This document shows, in pieces, positions 25,173 to 33,295 of a stretch of DNA of 45,694 nt (the stretch's first letter is position 1; each line of letters opens with the position of its first letter). This DNA comes from Clostridium gallinarum (GTDB taxonomy: Bacteria; Bacillota; Clostridia; Clostridiales; Clostridiaceae): positions 1 through 45,694 of the forward strand of contig NZ_JACSQZ010000024.1 of assembly GCF_014836325.1 (NCBI RefSeq), written 5' to 3'. The notes beneath the pieces are model-generated. The model ran no database searches, had not been told where the DNA came from, and was given only the letters and a program-made list of their open reading frames with translations. A program made the position numbers and the translations under genes.

Positions 25173-25979
25173 ATGAATCTAGAGTATATCGTAGTAAGAG
25201 GTGGTGGAGATATCGCTTCTGGAACAATACAAAAGCTTTATAGAAGTGGTTTCAATGTTGTTGTTTTAGAAGTTGAAAAGCCAACTGCAATAAGAAGAAA
25301 TGTTGCCTTTAGTGATGCTATATATAATGGTGAAACAGAGGTTGAAGGTATAAAGGGGATTAAAGCAAATAATATAGATGAGATAAAAGAAGCACATAAA
25401 AATAAATTTATACCAATAATTGTAGATCCAGAAGGAAATATAATAAAAGAGTTAAAGCCATTAGCGGTTATAGATGCAATATTAGCTAAAAAGAATTTAG
25501 GAACAAAAAAAGAAATGGCGCCAATAACTATAGCTTTAGGACCTGGCTTTGAAGCAGGCGTAGATGTAGATGTAGTAATAGAAACAATGAGGGGGCATAA
25601 CTTAGGAAGATTAATTTTCTCAGGTTATGCTAAACCCAATACAGGAGTTCCAGGAGAAATTGCTGGATTTTCTAAGGAGAGAGTAATTTATAGTGAAGCA
25701 AATGGAAAAATAAAAAATATAAGTAAAATTGGAGATATTGTAGAGAAAAATCAAGTCTTAGCTTATATTGGTGATATTGAAGTTTTATCTCCAATTAGTG
25801 GCCTTCTTAGAGGTATAATAAAGGATGGAACAGAAGTTTTTAAGGGGTTAAAAATAGGTGATGTAGATCCAAGACTAAAGGAAGTTGAAAATTATACTAC
25901 TATATCTGATAAAGCAAGAAATATAGGGGGAGGAGTGTTAGAGGCTTTATTAATAATGAGGAATCTAAAGAAATTATAA
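25173..25979 (+). CDS. yqeB: Selenium-dependent molybdenum cofactor biosynthesis protein YqeB
   Basis: 268 residues. Rossmann-like N-terminus VVRGGGDIASGTIQKLYRSG (7-26), then VVLEVEKPTAIRRNVAFSDA and GPGFEAGVDVDVVIETMRGH. This set is diagnostic of YqeB, which accompanies selenium-dependent xanthine/purine hydroxylases. A GGTGGGGTGAT site precedes the ATG. The C-terminal part (from about 170) has a biotinyl-like VLSPISGLLRGII stretch. Confidence 0.94.
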   Translation: MNLEYIVVRGGGDIASGTIQKLYRSGFNVVVLEVEKPTAIRRNVAFSDAIYNGETEVEGIKGIKANNIDEIKEAHKNKFIPIIVDPEGNIIKELKPLAVIDAILAKKNLGTKKEMAPITIALGPGFEAGVDVDVVIETMRGHNLGRLIFSGYAKPNTGVPGEIAGFSKERVIYSEANGKIKNISKIGDIVEKNQVLAYIGDIEVLSPISGLLRGIIKDGTEVFKGLKIGDVDPRLKEVENYTTISDKARNIGGGVLEALLIMRNLKKL

Positions 25980-26002
25980 AAGATATTAAAGGGTGGGGAA
26001 GA

Positions 26003-26479
26003 ATGAGAAAGGCAGGCATATTAGGTATATCCAAAGATAAAAAAGAGCTTTTATTAAATGAAGAGTCTTATAGCACTAAAATAATAAAGAAGTATTTAGA
26101 AAATGAAGGGTATAATGTAGTTGTTACTAAAAATATAGAAAGTAAAATAGAAACTATAGAAGAAGAATTAAAGAATATGAGTGACGATTTAAATTTAGAA
26201 TTAATATTCACTGTAGGTGGTATTTATAGTTATGAAGAGGATGTTACTCCTGAGGCTACAAAGAATGTAATACATAGGGAAACAAGTGGTATTTCAGAAG
26301 GAATTAGATATTTTTGTTTACAGATGAGTAAGAAAATAATGTTATCAAGAGGTATTGCAGGAATTAGAAATAAAACTTTGATAGTGAATTTACCAGAAAC
26401 TACAAAGTTAATAATACCAGCTTTAGACTTTTCTTTAGAAATTATCAAGTCTTCTATAGAGATGATAAATAAGAAATAA
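26003..26479 (+). CDS. MogA/MoaB-like molybdopterin-binding protein
   Basis: 158 residues, shorter than standalone MogA with an atypical binding loop. The family block FTVGGIYSYEEDVTPEATKNVI (split around residue 81) matches the TGGTGxxxxDVTPEA loop of molybdopterin adenylyltransferases, but the usual GTG is GIY here, so it may not be a normal adenylyltransferase. Its place between yqeB and yedF suggests a specialised cofactor step. GGTGGGGAAG precedes the ATG. Confidence 0.8.
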   Translation: MRKAGILGISKDKKELLLNEESYSTKIIKKYLENEGYNVVVTKNIESKIETIEEELKNMSDDLNLELIFTVGGIYSYEEDVTPEATKNVIHRETSGISEGIRYFCLQMSKKIMLSRGIAGIRNKTLIVNLPETTKLIIPALDFSLEIIKSSIEMINKK

Positions 26480-26500
26480 TTAAATTTATGAGGTGATAAA

Positions 26501-27100
26501 ATGAATATTATAGATTGTCAAGGATTAGCTTGCCCAATGCCTGTTATAAAAACAAAAAAATATTTTGACTTAGAAGATTCAAAAGAAGCATTAGTAATTG
26601 TAGATAATGAAGTAGCAAAAAATAATGTATTAAGACTTGCAAAAGGAATTAATTTAAGTAGTAGTTTTATTGAAGAAGAGGGATTATATAAAATACAATT
26701 ATCAAAAGGTGAGTTTAGTGATGTACAAGCCGTTTACAATAATGAAGTAGTAGAATATAAAGTATCAGCTCCAACTATATTAGTTTCATCAAATCTTCTT
26801 GGAAATGGAGATGATAGATTAGGAGAAACTTTAATGAAGATATATATTAATACCTTAGCTGAATCAGAAATTCTTCCAGAAAATTTAATGTTTATAAATG
26901 GAGGAGTAAAGTTAACTTGTACAGGCTCAGATGTTTTAGATAGCTTAAATTCAATGCAAGAAAAGGGAGTTAATATAATAAGTTGTGGTGCATGTTTAGA
27001 TTTCTATAATTTAAAGGAAGAACTTAAGGTTGGGGAAATAGGAAATATGTATCAAATAATTGATCTTATGAATAAAAGTGGAAATACGATAAAACTATAA
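26501..27100 (+). CDS. yedF: Sulfurtransferase-like selenium metabolism protein YedF
   Basis: 199 residues. N-terminal TusA-like domain with LACPMPVIKTKK (C11 in the CPMP motif), then a C-terminal DsrE-like domain (about 84-199) with INGGVKLTCTGSDVLDSL and SCGACLDFY. Acts probably as a selenium or persulfide carrier for the cofactor. AGGTGAT before the ATG; last gene of the selD operon and followed by a terminator. Confidence 0.92.
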   Translation: MNIIDCQGLACPMPVIKTKKYFDLEDSKEALVIVDNEVAKNNVLRLAKGINLSSSFIEEEGLYKIQLSKGEFSDVQAVYNNEVVEYKVSAPTILVSSNLLGNGDDRLGETLMKIYINTLAESEILPENLMFINGGVKLTCTGSDVLDSLNSMQEKGVNIISCGACLDFYNLKEELKVGEIGNMYQIIDLMNKSGNTIKL

Positions 27101-27144
27101 GTTTTAAATGAAGAATTAAATTTATATGATAAATAAATTAGTAA

Positions 27145-27175
27145 AAAACTCAGATTATAGCTGAGTTTTTTTTAT
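27145..27175 (+). terminator. Terminator after yedF
   Basis: AAAACTCAG (27145-27153) pairs with CTGAGTTTT (27161-27169), followed by a T-run. Confidence 0.85.
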
Positions 27176-27183
27176 TTTTTAGA

Positions 27184-27225
27184 GGCAGTAGTTAGTTTTG
27201 TGTAAAAATAAAACTAACTACTGCC
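27184..27225. repeat. Perfect 16-bp inverted repeat between convergent genes
   Basis: GGCAGTAGTTAGTTTT (27184-27199) pairs perfectly with AAAACTAACTACTGCC (27210-27225) around a 10-nt loop. There is no strong T-run on either side, so it does not look like an ordinary terminator. Downstream of the leftward NUDIX gene. Confidence 0.7.
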
Positions 27226-27241
27226 ATTTGAAAAACAAATA

Positions 27242-27802
27242 TTATTTGATAAGAGTGATTTTTTTATTAAACTTTTCATAAAGCTTTATCATATCTTCTT
27301 CAGTAGAATAATTAGCAATTTCATTAATTGGTATCCATTTTACTCCACTATTTTCATCTTCCTTAACAGTAAGTTCATCATTTTCATCTGCTTCTAATAA
27401 ATAAGCTACAGATAAATGAAGGTGTGATGAAATATTTTGTCCTTTTTTTATATGGGCTGGAACAGGGAGAACATCTAGTGAAAATATTTTTTCAGATATT
27501 GGCTTAATATGCTTTATTCCTGTTTCTTCTTTTGCTTCTTTAATTGCTACATAAAGTAAATCTTCATCTCCGTCTGCATGTCCACCAGTCCATGACCAAG
27601 AATTATATATATTATGATAAATCATAAGAACTTTTGACCTATCTTTATTTACAATATAGCCGGAGCTAGTTATATGAGCTAATGGGTTTTCTCTAGTAAG
27701 CAAATTATCACAATTATTAATAGCATAAAGAATAGTTTCTTTATCAGCAACTTCCTGATTATTATATGGTATATATTTTTTTATTTCTTCAATCCAATTC
27801 AT
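27242..27802 (-). CDS. NUDIX hydrolase
   Basis: 186 residues. The Nudix box runs from about 74 to 96, beginning GHADGDE and ending AKEETGI, with the catalytic REUxEE helix as KEAKEE. The context of NSWSWTGGHADGDEDL is like the MutT/ADP-sugar group, but the substrate is not visible. Single gene; AAGGAGGG site before the ATG. Confidence 0.9.
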   Translation of the reverse strand: MNWIEEIKKYIPYNNQEVADKETILYAINNCDNLLTRENPLAHITSSGYIVNKDRSKVLMIYHNIYNSWSWTGGHADGDEDLLYVAIKEAKEETGIKHIKPISEKIFSLDVLPVPAHIKKGQNISSHLHLSVAYLLEADENDELTVKEDENSGVKWIPINEIANYSTEEDMIKLYEKFNKKITLIK

Positions 27803-27959
27803 AATACCCTCCTTAATTGTTTTAAATATTATTATATATCAATATCTATAAAAAAACTATTGATCAAAATAAGTGCACATATAAAAATAATGTCGAATAA
27901 TATGTATTGATACTATTAGTATTAGTATGATTATTATTGGATGTAAGAGAGGAAACAAA

Positions 27960-28796
27960 ATGCAAATTGGTATAAGAGCATTTGAAGATAGCTTAAACTT
28001 GCAGCAAAAAAAACAACCTCTTATACACTGTATTTCTAATCCAGTTTTTTCAGAAATTTTAGAGGAAAGTGTAGTAAATTATAATGGAAAGACTATAATT
28101 TCTAATTTTGTAAAGAAATATGTAGAAATAACATCTAAAGCTAATGCCTTAATAATTACTTTTGATGAATTAAATGAAGATAAGGTTGTAGCAATTGAAA
28201 AATCTATAAGAATTGCTAGAAGGAGTGGAATTCCAGTAATATTAGATATATTGGGGGTAGATGCATCCTTTTTTAGCAAGGAAATAGCATTAAGATTTAT
28301 TAATAGATACAATATAAATATGATAATAGGTAAAACTCAAGAGTTTAAGTCTTTAGCTTTAAAAAAAGAAAAACTAGAAAAAGATATATTACTAAACTAT
28401 AAAATTGAAGAGGATGCTAAATTTAGATACAATTTAAGAAAATTTTCTAAAATATATAGAACTAAATTATTGGTTAAAAGTAATAAATATTTTCTTACTG
28501 ATGGGTTTAGTGAATTTTATATAGATAGATATATATATGAATTGGATAGGAAAGATAAGTGTGAAGTTGTCTTAAGTGGATTAATTTCTGTTGGAATTGC
28601 ATCTGCAAGTAATACTGAAGAAAGTTTTAGAGGTATCTTAGTTGCTATTATTGCTATGGCAGTAAGTGAAAAAATTGCTAAACAAAAGAGTATGAATTGT
28701 GGGAAGGACATAGATTTATTGAAATACTTATTAAATGAGATTAAGGATATAAATTTAGATGAGTTACCACAAATTAATTATTTATTTATAAGATAA
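27960..28796 (+). CDS. Degenerate hydroxyethylthiazole-kinase (ThiM)-like protein
   Basis: 278 residues. The N-terminal half follows ThiM: PLIHCISNPV near residues 22-31, then ALIITFDELN, SGIPVILDILGVDASFF and the pocket NMIIGKTQEFKSL. The C-terminal catalytic region, normally GTGC, is VVLSGLISVG, so the ATP/active-site Gly and Cys are lost. No thiamine genes lie nearby. The start at 27960 has GAGAGG 6-7 nt upstream; an upstream ATG at 27927 has no site. Perhaps a non-kinase paralogue or decaying enzyme. Confidence 0.6.
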   Translation: MQIGIRAFEDSLNLQQKKQPLIHCISNPVFSEILEESVVNYNGKTIISNFVKKYVEITSKANALIITFDELNEDKVVAIEKSIRIARRSGIPVILDILGVDASFFSKEIALRFINRYNINMIIGKTQEFKSLALKKEKLEKDILLNYKIEEDAKFRYNLRKFSKIYRTKLLVKSNKYFLTDGFSEFYIDRYIYELDRKDKCEVVLSGLISVGIASASNTEESFRGILVAIIAMAVSEKIAKQKSMNCGKDIDLLKYLLNEIKDINLDELPQINYLFIR

Positions 28797-28800
28797 TAAT

Positions 28801-28841
28801 ATTTAAATAAGGAGTTTTGTTAATAAATTCCTTATTTAAAT
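28801..28841 (+). terminator. Long perfect hairpin after the ThiM-like gene
   Basis: ATTTAAATAAGGA (28801-28813) pairs with TCCTTATTTAAAT (28829-28841), 13 bp without mismatch. It lacks a strong T-run but its position fits a terminator. Confidence 0.5.
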
Positions 28842-29039
28842 GTTGAAGTAAATATAAATTATTAAGCTTAAATAAATTGTAATTTTATAATAAAAATATA
28901 TAAAAACCTAGGACTTGAAATGTCTTTTATGAAAAAGTATAATATTTATCATGGTAATAGTAGGAAAATTCGGTATATAATAAATTCATTAAAAATGAAA
29001 AGTTCTGCTAGATTATAGATTAGTTTTACGGAGGGAAGT

Positions 29040-32000
29040 ATGGATTTTGAATTAGATAAGTCTGTAGATAATATACATACTCTCTATAATATATTGTCTA
29101 CAATGAATGATTACATATTTATAAGTGATATAGAGAATAAAGAAACATTAATCTCTAAAAATATGGCAAATGAATTTGGATTTGATAGAAAAATAATTGG
29201 AGATTTAGAAATAATTTTTTTAGAAAAAATACATGAAAGTGACAGAGCAAGAGTTAAAGAAGATATATATAAACTTTATAATAATGATATAAATCAGTTT
29301 TATGGAGAGTTTAGATTTGAAAATAATTTAGGGGTACATATATGGATCAGTTGTAAATGTAAAATTTATTATGATAAAAATGATAAAAAAAGAAAATACT
29401 TAGCTGGTATTATAGAAAACTTAGAAAGACAAGTATATATAGATCCTATAACTGAAGCACATTTTTATGATAAATGTGGAAATGATATAAGTTATTATAT
29501 TAATTCTGAAAATAAAAAAGGCGGAATTATGATAATAGATTTAGATGATTTTGATCATATAAATTTACTAAATAGCTATGAATTTGGTGATAGTGTTTTA
29601 AGAAAGTCAATTTTAGATATAAGCAATATTCTACCTTGTAATAGTAAAATATACAGGCTATATGGAGATAAATTTATTATAATTTATCCTAATGCTAAAA
29701 AAGAGGATATGACAAGACTTTTCTTAGAAATACAAAAATACACATTGAAATTTCATGAAATAAATAATATAAAATATCAATTTACAGTATCAGCTGGAAT
29801 TACTATGTTTGATGAAAATAATAATTCAATTAGTGAATTGGTTAGAAGAGGAAGTATAGCAATAAAAAAAGCTAAGGAAACAGGAAAAAATAAGTGTGAA
29901 TTTTATAGTGAAGAAGTCTTTGTAGAAAAATTAAAAGAAAATTACTTAATAAATGAGTTTAGAAAAAATATACAAAACGAATTTAAAGGATTTAGTTTAG
30001 TATTTCAACCTATTTGTAATGTTGCTACATTACAAATAAAGGGAGCAGAAGCTCTTTTAAGATATGAAAGTGAAAAATATGGACATATTAGTCCTTTAGA
30101 ATTTATACCTATACTAGAAGAAAGTGGATTGATAATAGAAGTAGGTAAATGGGTAATAGATAAGGCTCTTTCAATATGTAAAAAGTGGATAAAATATATT
30201 CCAGATTTTTTTGTGAATATAAATGTTTCACTAAAACAATCTATAGATTATGGATTTAGTACATATATATTAGAAACTTTAGATAAATATAAACTAAATT
30301 CTAACAATATTATATTAGAATTAACAGAAACATGTTTTGCAAAAGATGAAACATCCTTTATAGAAGTATTAAAGCATTTAAGAGAAAATAAAATAAGAAT
30401 TGCAATAGATGATTTTGGAACAGGATATTCTTCTTTAGGGAGATTACAAAGGATACCTATAGACATAGTTAAGATAGATAAATCCTTTGTTAAATCAATG
30501 AAAAATAAGGATTATAATTATAATTTCATAAAAACAATTATAGATCTTTGTCATAGTGCATCACTTAAAGTATGTATTGAAGGAATAGAAACAAGAGATG
30601 AATTAGAGATTGTTAATAATTTTTATGCAGATAAATTTCAAGGATATTACGCTTCTAAACCAATTCCAGAAGATGAATTCTTTGATAAACACATAAAAAT
30701 AAAGGATCCTTTTAAAAGTCTTAAATTAGAAAAAAATTATTTATCTACAAATAATAATGTTTTAATTGATAGTGATTTATTACTTCTTATGATGGATTCA
30801 ACTCCTTTATGTTTAAATTTATGGAATGAAAACTTTGAAAATATATCTTGTAATCAAGAGGCTGTAAATTTATTTGAATTAAGAGATAAAGGAGAATACT
30901 TAAAGAGATTTTTTGAGTTATCTCCAGAATATCAGCCTTGTGGAAGATTATCTAGAGAATTAGCTTTAGAAAAAATAGAAAAAGCTTTTAAAACAGGAAA
31001 AGAAGTATTTAATTGGATGCATCGTAAATTAAATGGAGAATTAATTCCTTGTGAAATTACACTTGTGCGTATGATGTATAAAAATAAATATATAGTTGCA
31101 GGATATACAAGAGATTTAAGACATCAGATATTAGCAGAAAAAGCTATGTGCGAAGATAATGAATTATTAAATGAACTTATGGATGCAACTCCTCTTTGTT
31201 TAAATTTATGGAGTAGAGAGTATGAAAATACGCATTGTAATAATGAAGCTATAAAATTATTTGATTTAAAAGATAAAAGAGAATATACAGATAGATTTTT
31301 TGAATTATCTCCAGAATATCAACCAGATGGTGAAAAATCTGAAGAAAAGGCTAAAAAAATGATTGATATTGCTTTTGAAAGAGGAGAAAATAAATTTGAA
31401 TGGATGCATTGTAATTTAAAAGGAGAGCTTATACCTTCAGAAGTAACATTAAAAAAAATAAAAATTAAAAATGAATATATGGTTGCTGGATATACAAGAG
31501 ATATGAGAAGCCAAATAGATAAAGAACAAAAAATAAGGCTTATTAATAGTATAAGTACAGCAATTTTAAATAATATGCCTTTGGGATATATACAATATGA
31601 TATTAATGGGAATATTATTGATTTTAATCCTGAAATAGTAAATATGGTAGGTGGAGAAGACCTAAATAATACAGAAAAATATTTTCCGGAATTTCAACCT
31701 TCAGGAGAAAGAAGTATCGAAAAATTAAATAAAAAATTCAAATATGCTATTAATGAAAAATTTTGCAAATTTGAATTTATCCTAAAACATAATAATGGAA
31801 ACTTAATACATACTAATATGACGATGGTTTATTTAAATCATCAAGAAGTTATAATTTGTTTTATTCAGGATCTTAGTGAAGTTAAAAATATAGCATCCAT
31901 GAATAATAAATTAAAGGAACTTGCATATTTTGATGCATTAACTGGAGTCTATAATAGAAATGCTTTTTTTGAAAAGTTAGATATAAGATTTGAAAAAATA

Positions 32001-32408
32001 GATAAAAAAATAGGGTATCCTTTGATATTATTAGATTTTGATCATTTCAAATTAATAAATGATACTTATGGTCATATTGCTGGAGATAAAGTTTTACAAG
32101 AAACGATAGGTGTAATAAAAAAAGCTCTTCCTAGAAATTCTTTATTTGGTAGATATGGTGGTGATGAGTTTTTAATCCAACCAGGACTTATATTAGAAAA
32201 AGATTTAGATAAAATACTTAAAAATATTATTAAAGATATTAATAAATTAAAAATTAAGTACCAAGATGATTTTATTAATATATCTGTAAGTATAGGAGTA
32301 GCATATTATAATAATGAAATTGATTATAATTCATGGATTCAAAGAGCAGACTCTGCATTGTATGAAGTTAAGGCAAATGGTAGAAATGATTATAAAATAG
32401 TAAAGTAA
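29040..32408 (+). CDS. Cyclic-di-GMP enzyme: PAS, degenerate GGDEF, EAL, three PAS, GGDEF
   Basis: 1122 residues, cytoplasmic, no membrane helix. Order: PAS (about 15-130); first GGDEF domain (about 135-300) whose motif is YGDKF at 208-212, inactive in synthesis; EAL (about 310-560) with EALLRY near 335, NINVS, ELTETC, DDFGTGYSS, KIDKSFV and EGIET, so the phosphodiesterase site looks intact; two near-duplicate PAS domains (about 580-700 and 715-830, both with FFELSPEYQP); a third PAS (about 850-945, FPEFQPSGE); and a second GGDEF with intact GGDEF near 1039. Predicted to both make and break c-di-GMP. GGAGGGAAG before the ATG; terminator 32419. Confidence 0.92.
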   Translation: MDFELDKSVDNIHTLYNILSTMNDYIFISDIENKETLISKNMANEFGFDRKIIGDLEIIFLEKIHESDRARVKEDIYKLYNNDINQFYGEFRFENNLGVHIWISCKCKIYYDKNDKKRKYLAGIIENLERQVYIDPITEAHFYDKCGNDISYYINSENKKGGIMIIDLDDFDHINLLNSYEFGDSVLRKSILDISNILPCNSKIYRLYGDKFIIIYPNAKKEDMTRLFLEIQKYTLKFHEINNIKYQFTVSAGITMFDENNNSISELVRRGSIAIKKAKETGKNKCEFYSEEVFVEKLKENYLINEFRKNIQNEFKGFSLVFQPICNVATLQIKGAEALLRYESEKYGHISPLEFIPILEESGLIIEVGKWVIDKALSICKKWIKYIPDFFVNINVSLKQSIDYGFSTYILETLDKYKLNSNNIILELTETCFAKDETSFIEVLKHLRENKIRIAIDDFGTGYSSLGRLQRIPIDIVKIDKSFVKSMKNKDYNYNFIKTIIDLCHSASLKVCIEGIETRDELEIVNNFYADKFQGYYASKPIPEDEFFDKHIKIKDPFKSLKLEKNYLSTNNNVLIDSDLLLLMMDSTPLCLNLWNENFENISCNQEAVNLFELRDKGEYLKRFFELSPEYQPCGRLSRELALEKIEKAFKTGKEVFNWMHRKLNGELIPCEITLVRMMYKNKYIVAGYTRDLRHQILAEKAMCEDNELLNELMDATPLCLNLWSREYENTHCNNEAIKLFDLKDKREYTDRFFELSPEYQPDGEKSEEKAKKMIDIAFERGENKFEWMHCNLKGELIPSEVTLKKIKIKNEYMVAGYTRDMRSQIDKEQKIRLINSISTAILNNMPLGYIQYDINGNIIDFNPEIVNMVGGEDLNNTEKYFPEFQPSGERSIEKLNKKFKYAINEKFCKFEFILKHNNGNLIHTNMTMVYLNHQEVIICFIQDLSEVKNIASMNNKLKELAYFDALTGVYNRNAFFEKLDIRFEKIDKKIGYPLILLDFDHFKLINDTYGHIAGDKVLQETIGVIKKALPRNSLFGRYGGDEFLIQPGLILEKDLDKILKNIIKDINKLKIKYQDDFINISVSIGVAYYNNEIDYNSWIQRADSALYEVKANGRNDYKIVK

Positions 32409-32418
32409 TTTTAAATAA

Positions 32419-32464
32419 AAAAAGATAATGTAACAACTATTATAGTTATACATTATCTTTTTTT

Positions 32465-32465
<1 letters not shown>
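32419..32465. terminator. Terminator between the GGDEF/EAL gene and tRNA-Met
   Basis: AAAAAGATAATGTA (32419-32432) pairs with TACATTATCTTTTT (32449-32462). Works for the plus-strand gene and, with its A-run, for the leftward tRNA. Confidence 0.8.
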
Positions 32466-32540
<75 letters not shown>

Positions 32541-32566
32541 ATATTAATTACTTCTCTGTAATATTC

Positions 32567-32595
32567 ATTATACAGCTAGTGTATGTAAAAGTAAA
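32567..32595 (-). promoter_or_regulatory. Promoter of the initiator tRNA gene
   Basis: Minus strand TTTACT (32595-32590), 17-bp spacer, TATAAT (32572-32567), ending 26 bp before the tRNA 5' end. Confidence 0.7.
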
Positions 32596-32703
32596 GAGAA
32601 TATGCAAATTTATTTTAATTTTCTAAAAAGTTAGAAAATATCATTGAAAAAGATAAATATTATGATAGATTATAATTATAGGAATATATAGGGGGACATA
32701 TAA

Positions 32704-33126
32704 ATGGATGCAATTATATACAAACTAGTTTTGAACTACTTAAATAAAAAAGTAACAGTGGATCTAAAAGATGAATTTATTAATGCTTCAGTTCACTTTA
32801 ATATAAATAATGATATTTATAAAAAATATTCATCTGTAGAAATAGAATATATGTTAAGCACTATAGGAGATAATAATATTATTGATTATATTGAATTATG
32901 TTCGGTTTGTGGATATATATTGTATAGATCTATAGAAAATAATGAATTAGAAGAAGAGAATAGAATAGAAGCTCTTCAAAGAATTTTAGAAATTAGTAAT
33001 AGTATAAGTAGTTATTTAAGAGGCTATTTAAATGAAGAAGAATTATATAAGACTTTGTTAAGAGTAACTGAGAAATTTAATTTAAGTAAAAAAGAAGTTG
33101 AAATCTTAATTGCTAATTTAAAATAG
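32704..33126 (+). CDS. Hypothetical protein, 140 residues
   Basis: Soluble, mostly helical, acidic; one CSVCGY pair near residues 66-71 that could be structural. AGGGGGAC before the ATG and a hairpin after the stop support a real gene. Not recognised. It lies between the tRNA and recQ. Confidence 0.6.
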   Translation: MDAIIYKLVLNYLNKKVTVDLKDEFINASVHFNINNDIYKKYSSVEIEYMLSTIGDNNIIDYIELCSVCGYILYRSIENNELEEENRIEALQRILEISNSISSYLRGYLNEEELYKTLLRVTEKFNLSKKEVEILIANLK

Positions 33127-33159
33127 ATTTGTAAAGGTTAACTTTTTAAATAATATTGA

Positions 33160-33203
33160 GGGCAGTAAGTATTTAAAATTATTTACTGTCCTTGTTATTT
33201 TTT
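33160..33203 (+). terminator. Probable terminator after the 140-residue gene
   Basis: GGGCAGTAA (33160-33168) pairs with TTACTGTCC (33183-33191) with one G-U, followed by a T-rich tail. Confidence 0.6.
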
Positions 33204-33295
33204 ATTATATATTTATATAATAAAATATTTATTATAATTATATGTTAAATGGTTTAGGATTTAAAAAAATATGGTAAAATCTAAAGTGGAAAGGA

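Noticed and set aside
28842..29039. c-di-GMP riboswitch before the GGDEF/EAL gene
   Set aside because: I looked for the GEMM-type conserved blocks and tetraloop receptor pattern and did not find them.
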